64,000 nucleotides of DNA, from contig JAYKKI010000037.1 of assembly GCA_039881145.1 (NCBI GenBank), forward strand, positions 19,837,001 through 19,901,000. Direction: 5' to 3'. The stretch comes from Druceiella hillmani. Taxonomy: Eukaryota; Arthropoda; Insecta; Lepidoptera; Hepialidae. Position 1 is the stretch's first letter. Every line of letters begins with the position of its first letter. The notes beneath the pieces are model-generated. The model was not told the origin of the DNA, searched no databases, and worked only from the letters and a program-made list of their open reading frames with translations. This document shows positions 46,701 to 58,697 of the stretch, one piece after another. Made by a program: the position numbers and the translations under genes.

Positions 46701-48561
46701 AATTTTATATACAAAATTACCATTTTATTTGCATATCTAAATTTCATTTTTGTTTCAATTTCATCACATTTGCCGATAATAAGAAATCAAATTCACTTTA
46801 TGTATGTATTTTTTAATTGAAGCACCACTAAATTATAGATATCGAAATAAACAAATGTAAACCATGTTTTAGATTCAATCACGTTCATTGAATAGGAACA
46901 TATGGTCTCAAAAATGAGCCCTTGTATGCCCAACGGTAGGAATAAATAATAACGTTATTCAAATCATAATGGAACAGATTCATTATAAAATGCAGCTGAA
47001 AAAATAACGTACTTTAACATCTGTATAAAAATAATTTTATTCTGGTTAATGTAAAGAAAAAAGTGGATAACTTTCTATTAAACAATTACTAGCAAGATTT
47101 TTTATCAAAATAGTTGGCTCACAGTGTTTATGTAACTACTTGAAATAGACGAATAACCAGAAGAAAGACACTGGGACGATTTTTACTCACCTTACTCTTG
47201 GAGAATTGCAATTTTGTCTGACAACGCGCATGTATCTCGTCAATTTTCTACATCATAAATGAAAAATTTTAAATTTGCTAATTTCTTTACTTAACTCTTG
47301 ATAAATTGCAATATTTAAAACCTTGACATACAGTAGATAGGTAGCGTTTGCAATACTAATGAAGAAAAAACCTTTTTATTTTAAAATCACTAGCTAGAAA
47401 CAAAGATAAAGTCTACCTCATCGCAACTATCAAGTTTTATAAACGTGTAGTATGGCTCAATAACTTAATTTAAAACTAATATGGTTCTGGGAAACATTAT
47501 CCAAATAAATGAATCTGATACTTACAAATGAAGGATTATATAAATTAGTATTTTTATTCGGTACTGACACCGTTGACTACTTTTTTAAACTTAATATGGT
47601 TTTGTTCTATTTCTTATTATATTTTTATATCTGTGATAGCAATTTGATTTTAAAAACTGACAATTTAGGTTTTAACAATCGCATTTTATTCAGTAAAAAG
47701 GATTTGAAACACGTGAAAACAGTTTGGTAGTAAAAATTTGGTCTCCAAGATAAATTCATTTTTTCTTTTACACTAATAGGGACGGATGAAGAAATAAAAT
47801 TTTTTGTAGGAGGAATTATAATTCTCATTGAAATATTGATGAAAGTTATCAGTGTTCTTTTAGCGTATTTCACACGCCAAATGGGTCATATTCACAACGT
47901 TATTTGTTTTATTATAAGTGCAAAACAATTCACCAAATTCAATGTTTTGATAAATATGATTTTAAATAAACCTGGTCTCTAAGCTTCAACTTGCTCAACT
48001 ACCCTTCCCGAGTAAAAGGTAAAAATCTGGGAATATTTTTGTTCCTTTAATTTTTTGACTTAAGTTTTAAGAGGATCTTGGAATTTTTACAATATGTTTT
48101 TGATGGAATGCTCTTTATATATGTAACTAATTATGTAGTCCACGATCATATATTTATATTCCTTATAGCTTAAATATCAAACATGTACCTTTTTCCACCT
48201 AATACATAATTTAAACGCGTATTTTGACTAAATATACTGCTTCTTCCTTGAATCAAATCAAACTTTTAAATCAGTCAAAAAAAATATTTTATATAATAAC
48301 TTATGTAATGAAATTTAAAAGTATGTTAACAAAGCTAAGTAAAACTATAATACACTCTTTGTACTTTATAAACTAAATCTTTCCTCCATGAAAATCCGGC
48401 GAAATTGTTTGTAATACAATGTATATAAATGCAATTTGGTATACAGTACATAGTTATTTGTCGTCGTAGATCTCATATAGGATTTAACTATACAATTATC
48501 AAACATTAAACACTGAAAACTCTGCAAAAACTAAGACAATCGAACATGTTAATAGCCTCCT
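43751..48561. other. AT-rich non-coding stretch
   Basis: About 4.8 kb with no gene, no clear repeat and no transposon motif that I recognise. Short frames are composition-driven. Confidence 0.5.
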
Positions 48562-48735
48562 CATAACCATGTGATGTAGTATTATCTCTACTCGATTTAA
48601 ATTCTTTCCCACGACCTGGGTTTCGTTGTATGGCAACATCTTCAGGTGGACAATTTGTAAAGATCTTTACAAATTGGCTATCTGAAGAATTGAAATAAAG
48701 TAGAAATAATACTATATCACGTAGTTTCATTTAGT
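48562..48735. mobile_element. Foldback/MITE-like element, copy C
   Basis: Left arm: atgtgatgtagtattatctc, cacgacctgggtttcgttg, tatggcaacatcttcaggtg. Centre: a perfect 26-bp palindrome at 48651-48676 (caatttgtaaaga and its complement). Right arm: tatctgaagaa then tagaaataatactatatcac and gtagtttcattta. The right arm has lost about 35 bp compared with copy B. Non-coding. Confidence 0.88.
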
Positions 48736-48773
48736 CCCTTTATTAACATAAAATATAATTTTTCTGTAAGGCG

Positions 48774-48775
<2 letters not shown>

Positions 48776-48824
<49 letters not shown>

Positions 48825-48832
48825 AACATACA
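48776..48832. repeat. (TA)n microsatellite
   Basis: About 45 bp of TA followed by tttatataaacatacatata. Confidence 0.95.
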
Positions 48833-51800
48833 TATATAATGGTAAAGTTGTAGCAGTAGATGTAGATCTTGTGCAGACTTGCGCCTGACAAGAAATGAAG
48901 TGCGTCGTGGTTGTAAAATTCAGTTTTTCATAAGCAGATATGGGATCATAGGAATTGTGAAATGACGAAAGGGAAACTGAAACGGTTGACGTTCTAAGAA
49001 AGAATATTTTTAATTAGTGCACAGTATGACACTACTTAAATAAGTGTATCTCACTTCTATTTTATCGCTCAAGTTTTGTAATCGATTGCCATAACCGTTA
49101 ATTACAGCTATATCGTAATGTTTTATACTTTCTAAGTACAATACTAATATACACAAAAACCATGTGAGTACAAATAAGATTCGAATCACGAGGATTTCGT
49201 ACACAGCCTAAGAAAGTCTCGTAAGTATATAAATATGTGATTTCATCAAAAATTACGACGTTTAGAATTAGTTTTATTTCGTAAACTTTAAATTAAATAT
49301 TGATGTTGCATACAATCAAACAAATTAATAAACAAAATTAACAATATTATGATTCCTCGTATATAGATATTTTCAAGAGTTAACTATTGAAATATATGCC
49401 CGTCAACATGCTAAATCACTTTGATAAATTTTGAAGGTTTTGAGCCAAATACTTTCCTGGCAAAATATATGTAATCAATAGAAACACAAGTAAACTCATA
49501 TAGGTTATTTTTGTTTTTGAGGCACGGAACTCCAATAAAATATTTAGGCCATTATCTAGGCACTAGTGATGCTTGATAACCTTGTCAAACTGTTCTTCGG
49601 AAGGGAGTATTATTATTAGTATATTTAGAGTAACATTGACGTTTTGTTTCTTTCATCACCTATATTTTAATATACTTTCTTTTATATGGAGATAAATGCC
49701 TATGCTATTTGAAACTGTTTGGACAGTATATATATCACCAGTCAAATCATTCCAACCGGGACACAGGGTCAACACATATCATTTTGTTCATAAATGGATC
49801 TTAAGAAACATATACTTATGTTTGAACATGATCGTGGTTAATTAATTTGGCAGTAATAAATTAATGGGCACGATAGTTTCGTGAGAAAGGTGAGGAATAT
49901 AACAATTTTAGATCATAAATTAAATGTTTTATAGTTGTACTAATGTCCACCTTATTTTTTTTTTTAATATCATACTCGTTTTGTGGTTTGATGTTAAACA
50001 TAATAACTATGGACATTTTCTTGAACTGTATGTATACTCAAGGTTCGTGTACTTTTTTCTGGTAGCCGGATACCTAAGACAATTGACAAGTTTAGCTTAA
50101 ATTTTATATTTCGCAATTTTGAAGAGATATTTTATGAAATTAATTCTAAGTATATCTGGCTTCTTAATTTCTATTAAATGCCTATTTAAAAATGTATAGT
50201 TAGATAAAAATTAGACTAAAAATTTCATTTTGTCAAGTACGGATTCCATAATTTTTAAAAATTTTTAACGTTATTAGTTTTTTATTAATCCAATAATATA
50301 CTAACACTATTCTTGTCTGGACCTACCTATTTACTCATACGAAACTTAAAACTGAATATTATAAAAAAGATGCACTGCAATGCAACTGCACCTATTTAAG
50401 TCAGGTCGTTTCTTAAAGTAAAACAATATTCTATGGACGAAAATAGAAGAGAATTCGTTGGTCAAAATGTAAATATGTTTATATAGCTCTTGTGACAAAC
50501 TTTTAGTCAACGTTTTTTAACATATTTGGGTTTAAGTCTTTAAATTTTTTATAAAGATTAAATTCATTTGTTACTTTATTTTTTCTTGAAATTTATATTT
50601 AGGTTCATAAATTTATAATAATTATAGGTTGATGATATATTTTTAGAAGAGTAAATATCGGTGACAACAGAATAATGAAATTAATACCATATGTTTTGGC
50701 GATAAAACTAATTTTATCCTTGACGAATCTTCGAAATTATTATATGTATTTATTTTTCATTTTTTTTTATACATGGGGTTTGTATTTGAATTCAAATGTC
50801 AACATTTCAGACATATTTAAAGTCTACCATAGTTTTTTGATTCCATAACATGAAGAATGTTGTTGTATGAATATTATGATTATGCTATTCAAATAATTTT
50901 CCTGGGATAATGGCTATTTTAAATATTTTCCTAATAGTTCACAAAGAAGTTATTATTCAAGGGGTATATTTGCAGGTAACTCGATATGAATAAGTTATAG
51001 CATAATGGTGGCAACTATTTAGAAATTACTTGTTAATTATAAAATAGTATTATGAGAAGACGCTAATTACCCATCTTTTTTACTATTACTTTTTCGCTAT
51101 TTTACAAATGGTTATTTAATCGCTTTTTAAAGTTGTTTTAACTTTATCTAAAACCCACAATTCCGATAAAAAGATGAGTAGTCTACCTAATTATAAATCT
51201 TGGTAAACAATATTGATATCAAATATTAATAAGCGTGTAAAAGGTTTAATATGAAAATAATAAATTCTATAACAGTTTTTTAAATAATAAGTACAAAATT
51301 GTTTTCTTTAGGTTTTAAAGGTTACTTGTTTGTATTTATCAGAATAAAAAAAAAATATTTTTATTTCATTTTGTTTGCAATGGGAACGTTTTACCTTGTT
51401 TTGTAAAATATTTCTAATAATACCATTAAAATTAGTTTCATGCTTGATGCAAAGTTCGTTTGTATTGTTTTCAAAATATGATCAAATCTTCAGAGTAAAT
51501 AATGTTATGTTGAATTAGAATAAACTTATCCATTATTAGTATTAGTACAATACCTGGAAAATGTAACTGATTAAAATAAAGGTGAAACGCAAATATATAA
51601 CATGTACATAGATGTTCAGAGTATTCACCTTTGGGGAGACTTGCTGCCGCAATATTCATTGTCCACAGGTTCCCTGCTTTGTAAATGCAAATTAATTATG
51701 TCTCTTATGCCGATTAATTTACTTATTAATTTTTACAATATACCCTAAAATAGCTTAATATTATTATAGAATAGTTACGATTTTATCATTTTAAAATATT

Positions 51801-52837
51801 AATTTCATATACACCTTGCGCATACGTGAATATTTAAAAAGCGCCAAATATTGTTACGCCATGGGTTCTTATGCATCGATTTTTATTTAAGAGAACTAAA
51901 TAGATACACAGGTTTTAAACTATCGAGATACGTAAGAAATATGGTAAGAAACATGTTTGATAAACATGTCATATCATCTATTACTTTACTGATACTGACT
52001 TCGCCATAAAAATGCCGAGTTACACCAAACAACATTTATCCTATCTCAGCAAAATAAAAAGTAATTTATACGCTCCTTCAAATCATTAACTGTGGTTTTA
52101 CCAAGTTCCTTAAATATCTGTTGAACCTGTCAGGTGCGGTACTAGCGTTTCGCTCAAGCGGAGATGCGTATAAATAACCTGCATGTTATTCCATTATCAT
52201 TGCATTCATATGACATTTTGTTACGCTCTTTTCCTTCTTATAAATTTCTAGTAACAAACAAACAAAACACATTCACAAGCATAACATTAGTTAGCATGTG
52301 CCATAAAAAAGTGTAAAAAATGACTGAAAATTACCACGATGAACTAATTTATACTACGAATACTTTAATACTCCAATTTGAAACAATCAATAACTCGGGT
52401 AGCAGGTTAAGTATTCCATAGACACATACCTATGGTGTAGTCATGGTGCTAGTCTTTCCGGAAATGCAGTAAGATAGATTTAATGTAATACCCATAGAAT
52501 GCCTCGATGAATGAACAATGATTTAATTTGCATCAATTTGTTTTACTCCACCTTACTTAGTCTACGATTCTCCCATTACGATTAATTGAAGTACACACTT
52601 CCCAAATATTGTTTTCGGGGTTATATTTTAGAATTCAATAGAAAAATAAAGCAGCAAAACTTACAAGGTTCCAGAAAATGGCATATAAATGATTAAAAAT
52701 GGTTTATGAATTCTCTCACTAATTACTAAAAATTAAAATGAAGGAAGACAAACATTACGACTAGTGGTTGTAATTTTATAACATGATACCCAAAAATCAT
52801 AGATTACAAAATCATATGATTTTGTGACAATTTTTTT
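48833..52837. other. AT-rich non-coding stretch
   Basis: No gene. Slightly GC-richer pieces at about 48850-48995 and 52120-52175 (ggtgcggtactagcgtttcg) are short and unassigned. A minus-strand frame at 51659-51471 begins MNIAAASLPKGEYSEH but has no other coding evidence. Confidence 0.5.
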
Positions 52838-52855
52838 ATTATATATATATATATG

Positions 52856-52921
<66 letters not shown>

Positions 52922-52923
52922 CA
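52838..52923. repeat. (TA)n microsatellite
   Basis: About 85 bp of TA with gta and aaata interruptions near the left end. Confidence 0.95.
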
Positions 52924-55818
52924 CCTTTTTTTCAACATATCAGAGGAACTTAAATAAATTTAATTTCAAAAGTAAATTTCATAATCTCAAAGGCAAAAAA
53001 GCAATCCTTCATATATCATTAATATACTTCCCAAAGAACTTTCACCATAACCTGGTAGAATTGAGGCTCACCTACCGGAATTTTGAACAGAATTGTTGGA
53101 AAAGGTTTCCAAACAACGTAAACGAATAATTTTACAATAACACAGCTAAATAAATTTCTTTAAAATATATCGTGCTTATAAACGGCAACAAGCACGCAAC
53201 GTTTGATGAATCCCTTCCGGCGCGATGACCTCATGGACCATGTTGATAATAAAAAAGAGAGCAATATGTGTAAGAGTTACGACCTTTTTATATTTTCTAT
53301 TGTGTTTTATAATTTTATAATAATATTTTGTACAGATTTGTTATAAAATGAAAATAGAAAACTAACTCTCTTATCTTCGTCTAATATTCCTAAAATAATG
53401 CAAAAAATTTGTTTATTTGCGGCTAATTAATATTTAGGATTTTATTTAAAAATATAAACACAAATTTATTTAAATATATATTATCCTATTCATCATCGGG
53501 AAACTTCAAAATAGGATATAGGATTCCATTACTCTTGAAGGAAGTAGTTATTACATCCATTAATACTTGTATAAATAAAGCAATCCACAGGTATTTAAAC
53601 TAACACAATTCATTTATTATGATTGAGGATATTAACTACTGTATATCATCTATTTTTTTATTATATATTGCCAGTTTTATACCATATTTATCTCCAACAA
53701 AACGCAGCTGTGTCAAAACTTGTAATAATATTTTCCTATACTTTACGTGAATGCACATATTTTAAAAATCTTTTTATTTGCCCTGTTAAGAAGCTAAATG
53801 TTTTTTTTTCATGAATATTTAAAAAAAGAAACCGTTGAAAATATAAGTTTTATCAAAATATATCAAAGGATTATGTTTTTTTAATTGAAAGACTGGAGAA
53901 GGAGCTTCCAATTAAATACGTAAGCCAAAATACTAAATACAAACGTTTTTCCCGTTGACCGTATTTTTATCTTCGGTATGCATAATTTAATAGAAATAAC
54001 TTAAATCTAGCTTTCAGCTTCGTCAAATTTATTAAACCAAGTCTTCATTTAATTTTTCTCTTTTTTATTGACACCATCAATAATTTCGTCGAAATATGAA
54101 AGAATTCTGATTTTCATATTTTTATAAATATTTTTATTTTATTTATTTCAAAATCTAAATCACAACATAACAATATACATACCGTCTTAAATTAAAACAG
54201 CAAGTTAAATTTTTGCAACAAAATTTTCCATGCTTTAAGCATACACCCATCAGGTTTAAATGAGATAAAACATAAAGTGAAAAAAGACCAATGTAAATAA
54301 CTGGCATAACTGGCAATGTGTTACTTTGAGTTTCTAATAAATATAATAGACATTACAAATTAAACAACTTAAAATAAATTTAATAAACGACACCTTTTAA
54401 AAAGTGGGCAGAAGAGAAAGAACTGAATAGATCGTAAATAGCTTACACGATAAATTCTAATAAAACATGATTATGTGTAGAATGATTACTAGAAAACTTT
54501 GTTGAAGAAATTAAATTAAATAGAGTGACAAGTAATGAGAAAATATTATGAGAAGGGTTTGAATACCAAAATGAAAATGATGGACAGTAAGAACAGCAAT
54601 TAGAAAATCCTTGATTACTATGATATTTAAATTATATTATATTATCTATATCATTACGGTCAATAAATAGAAGATTAAGAACAAAGCCCTTTACGGAAAA
54701 AAGTTAAAGGCAAAATATGAGTTGTAAACCTATAATTGAAATCGACATACAGAAAATAAATGACTTACCGAAAATAAATGTGTCTTAGAAAAAAAAATAT
54801 GGAAAATTCTTGTCGGATTTCGAGTAGGAAAAAACACGTGCTATTCTTTTTCTTATATTATACATAAAGTGGTTTGACAGTGAATGACGCGAAGGTGGGT
54901 GTTTCTTTGTACGGCAATAAGCAAATTTCTCTTTAAATATTCGAACAGAAAATGTTGCATGACAAAACGTGTACATACATACCTTTAATACATATTTATA
55001 TCGCAGTTTTACAACTCGATAAAAAATAGATAGTTTAGAAAATACCCCACGTATTATATAGGTTCCATCCAATCTTAATTTTTTTAAAAAGTCATGTGAA
55101 CATAATTTTAATGAATTCTTTAAAAACAAAAAAGAATGTTCAAAAAACTGCGGTATTTAGAAGTTTGTAAATATTTTAAGGAATTAAATAATTTGGGTTG
55201 AGGAAAAAGATAGATAACCTACGATAAAAAAGTGTTGAGTACGTATATAACTCGCATAATTAACGTTCCATACACCTTCAGGTTATACTTTTCAGCTGTT
55301 TGAAATAACGATGTAGTTGGCAAGGCATGGCGACTCGCAACTCTAACAAAAGTGATGATTTTCAAGTTCAATATTTTGTAAATGGATCTCTGTATAGAAA
55401 AAGTGAAAAATCGGCTCTTCTTTTCTTATAAGAACCCCAATTGTGTTATAATTTTTATTACATACTTTTCTAAACGTTATAAATAAGCGTAAACATGCCA
55501 AGTTTCAACTTTACAGCACTCTAACAGAAAACAAGTGTAATGACTGTGAAATACAGATGGATAAACATGCGGATAGCGCAAAACTATAATGGTTCCATGC
55601 TTGGCTGCAGTACCCCAATAATGAGAAAAAAAACTGAAAAGTAGAAACAATACATTACACACATTCTAAAGATCGAATATTACGTTTAAATAAGTTGTTA
55701 ACTGACAAGGTTAAATGTAACAAATGTGATGGAAGAGTTTAAAACGACTTGAGTATTACCTCGGTATTTTATTTTAGAAAACTTGTAGGTCACAAGGTTT
55801 TATTTTGTATTGAATCAA
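52924..55818. other. AT-rich non-coding stretch
   Basis: No gene that I can support. A 114-codon minus-strand frame (55129-54785) is the longest, but it is rich in Lys, Phe, Tyr and Ser and shows no domain. A small GC patch at about 53205-53240 (cccttccggcgcgatgacc) is unassigned. Confidence 0.5.
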
Positions 55819-55826
55819 TTTTTTTT

Positions 55827-55989
55827 CCCTTGCGATCTGTCAGACAGACATTTAGCAATTGGTATCGTCTATACGCTTATTAGATGGCTATGTACGGTGC
55901 GTGCCCAGTGGCACGTCCGCTTTATTTGCAGCTATCTACAGTAGTAGATCTTGAAGTACTTTTTTTTTTTGACTCCTCGGCAGATTCGA
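55827..55989 (-). other. Jockey LINE 3' UTR and poly(A) tail
   Basis: About 160 bp between the ORF2 stop and the oligo(A) tail. The start of this stretch, read in another frame, continues with LVESAEES before a lysine run, so the natural ORF2 end may have been a few codons later. Confidence 0.6.
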
Positions 55990-56900
55990 CTAATCCATCA
56001 GGTGTTTCGCAAGATCTTTCGGATGTTGCAGTATCCGATATTTATACGCTTCAGTGCGTTCCAAAATTTGTTCCTTAACAGTTTTTATGTTCAGGTCACT
56101 ATGCAGCCTATCATTGGTTAAGTACCATGGTGCGTCAGCTATTACGCGTAAAATCTTTGACTGGAATCTTTGTAGTATCTCGATGTTTGAATTTGCTGAC
56201 GTTCCCCACAATTGTAGGCCGTAGGTCCAGACTGGTTTAATGATACACTTGTATAGTAACAATTTATTTTCAAGAGATAGTTGTGACTCTCTTCTGATCA
56301 TCCAGTATATTTTGCGTAATTGTTGTCCCATTGCTAAGCGCTTAGTGAAAATATGTTTTCTCCAAGTTAACCGCCTGTCGAGGTACATTCCCATGTATTT
56401 AGCTTCATCAGCTTGTGGAACTTGTACTCCGTTCAATGTTACCGGAGGACATGAAAATTTACGATTGGTAAACGTGACTTGCACAGACTTGGTTTCATTG
56501 GCTTTAATTTGCCAATCTTTCAACCAGCCAGAAATTGCATCTAAACTCTTTTGCAGTTTTTGAGACGCCACGTCTGGAGAATCATGCGTGGATAGTATAG
56601 CTGTATCATCGGCAAATGTGCCAATTACAACTCCTTCTGTACAAGGTAGATCTGCAGTATATAAAATATACAGGGTTGGACCCATTACACTGCCCTGTGG
56701 TACACCCGCTTGAATGACATGTAGTGAGGTTACGTCTTCATCTTGTTTTACAAAAAAATGTCTGTTTTCTAAATATGATTTTATGAATTTATAATAATTA
56801 ACCGGAATGGACTGCTTGATCTTGAAGAGGAGCCCATCATGCCAAACACGGTCGAAAGCCTGAGAGATATCTAAGAAAGTGGCTGTGCAGTATTGTTTTT
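55990..56900 (-). pseudogene. Jockey ORF2, catalytic RT and C-terminal part
   Basis: The frame is open from the poly(A) slip at 56896-56902 to the TAG at 55990. It reads TATFLDISQAFDRVWHDGLL, QAGVPQGSVMGPTLYILY, the intact catalytic FADDTAIL, GWLKDWQIKANETKS, QADEAKYMGMYLDRRLTW and IKPVWTYGLQLWG, then the usual Jockey tail ending in a HP-x-x-LA-x-x-L motif. Both catalytic aspartates are present. In life this polymerase copies its own RNA at a nicked chromosomal site. Confidence 0.93.
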
Positions 56901-58190
56901 TTCGAAGGCTGAATTTATATTAGCAACGAGTCGATGGACTTACTCAATTGTGCCGTGTTTTTGACGGAATCCAAACTGATGGTTGGGAACTAAGCACCTC
57001 TCTTTTATAATCGGCATTAGTCTGCTCAGGAATAGAGTCTCCATAACCTTCGATGGAATAGGCAGTAGACTGATAGGCCTGTAAGATTTTACCTCTTCGG
57101 GGCTTTTGCCAGGTTTTCGGACCATTATGATCTGTGCAACTTTCCACTGCTCAGGCACAGTCGTTCTTCTTAAGATGGCATTGTAGATAAAAGTCAAATA
57201 TAATAAGCCTTCATTTGGTAATTCTTTGAGAATCGTCGCCGTTATCATGTCATAGCCACGAGCTTTATTTAAATCTAGTTTCCTTATCGCTTGTGATACT
57301 TCATTTTTAGTAAAGCTTTTTATTGGAAAATCTAATTGATGTACTTGTTGCAAGAAATCAGTCACTTGTCCAATCTTAGTTGATCCAAGGTCAGGGTTCG
57401 GGATAAATACCGTTTTCAAGTGTTCGGCAAATGTCTGTGCTTTCTCAGCAGCATTAACAGCCCAGCTGTTATTTGCTTTCCGTATAGGAGGTTGTGCTGC
57501 AATTGGGCACTTCAAGTGTTTAGTCGCCTTCCACAGAGAGTAATCCAACGCAGCCGTGACGTCGAGACCCTTCAAATATGATTGGACACGCTTGTTTCGG
57601 TTTTCAACCAACAAACGTTTAAGTCGACATGTCAAAGAATTTAAAAGCGTTTTATCTGCTGGGTAACGGGTCTGCTGCCAACGTTTTCGAGTATTACGTT
57701 TCAGAGCTAGTAGTCTTCTGATTTCCAGCGGACATTTACATTTACTGGAAGCAATACCCTCAGTTTCAGGTGTAGCAGACCAGGCCGATTGTTGAACACT
57801 ATGGTTAAAATGCTCTACAGCATTCGCTATGTCCTCATCCGTTTTAAGAGGGAGGTTCATGTTAAGTGATGATGATACTGACTCACAAAATTTAATCCAG
57901 TCTGTTTTTTGAGTATGGAGTCTACATGGCCTTTTATTCCATGTGACTTTCCTCTTCAGTATAATTTCCACAGGAGAGTGGTCAGAAGATAGGTCAAATC
58001 GAGAGTTACATGTAAAATATGTGTCAGCTATTCCCTTTATTACACAAAAATCGATCAGATCGGGCATCCTATTTATGTCAGTTGGCCAGTACGTTGGTAC
58101 GCCATTTGAGATGACTAAGAGGTTAAGATTTTCGACAGCCCTCATCAACTGCCGACCTTTCGGCGAGATAAGGCGGTAGCCTCAGGAAGT
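56899..58190 (-). pseudogene. Jockey ORF2, endonuclease end and RT fingers
   Basis: The frame opens with RLISPKGRQLMRAVENLNL, has the endonuclease SDHSPV motif (catalytic Asp-His), a Trp/Lys-rich linker, then RT fingers: LNKARGYDMITATILKEL, YRPISLLPIPSKVMETLF, HQFGFRQKHGT. An in-frame TAA at about 56938-56940 interrupts the sequence immediately after GTIE; the frame continues with VHRLVANINSAFEK before the homopolymer slip at 56896-56902. The codon after GAG is probably a CAA changed to TAA. A shift near 58183-58190 and a TGA in place of an expected Trp separate it from the first endonuclease part. Confidence 0.92.
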
Positions 58191-58688
58191 GTTTCGCATT
58201 ATAATCACCACCCGCGAAAAATCTTTGACCCAAAGTAACGAAGAACTTTTCATAGTCATCTTGTTTCAACTTATGTTTTGGGGGACTGTACAAAGCCGTA
58301 ACCGTGAGTGGTCCTGTCCAGTCTTTGATGACTACATTCGTTGCCTGAATTTCGCTTGTGCAATAATTTGTCGTCTCGTAGTGTCTTATTTGATTTTTAA
58401 TTAATATGGCACTTCCTCCATGTGCTTTACCACCAGGATGCATCGAGTGATAAAATTTGTAGCCATCAACTCTTAGATAACTCTTTTCAGTAAAGTGCGT
58501 CTCAGAAATCAAAAGTATGTCAACGTCGTACAGTGTAATAAATGCTTTTACCTCAAGGGTGTGTTGGGACAGCCCATTGGCATTCCACAGGACTATTTTG
58601 AGGGAGTCGAATCCGTCAGTTTAGTCATTAGTGTTAAAATTAGATTAGTCATTGTCGTCAATTGTTGCATCATTTGTTTCATCATCAT
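58123..58688 (-). pseudogene. Jockey ORF2 start and endonuclease N-terminal part
   Basis: An ATG cluster from 58688 begins ORF2 only 9 bp after the ORF1 stop and in the same frame. A one-base loss in the A-run at 58596-58599 breaks the frame after about 30 codons. In the shifted frame the endonuclease follows: KIVLWNANGL, DVDILLISETHF with catalytic Glu, GGSAILIKN, ALYSPPKH and GGDYNAKH with catalytic Asp and Asn. The frame then runs into nonsense after the second shift near 58185 and stops at 58123. Confidence 0.9.
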
Positions 58689-58697
58689 TAATAATTC

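Noticed and set aside
48506..48730. 74-codon minus-strand frame
   Set aside because: Lies within foldback copy C; translation of its inverted repeats is not conserved in the other copies.
54785..55129. 114-codon minus-strand frame, the longest outside the transposons
   Set aside because: Composition (Lys, Phe, Tyr, Ser) fits chance in AT-rich DNA; no motif, no upstream signals and no neighbouring coding evidence.
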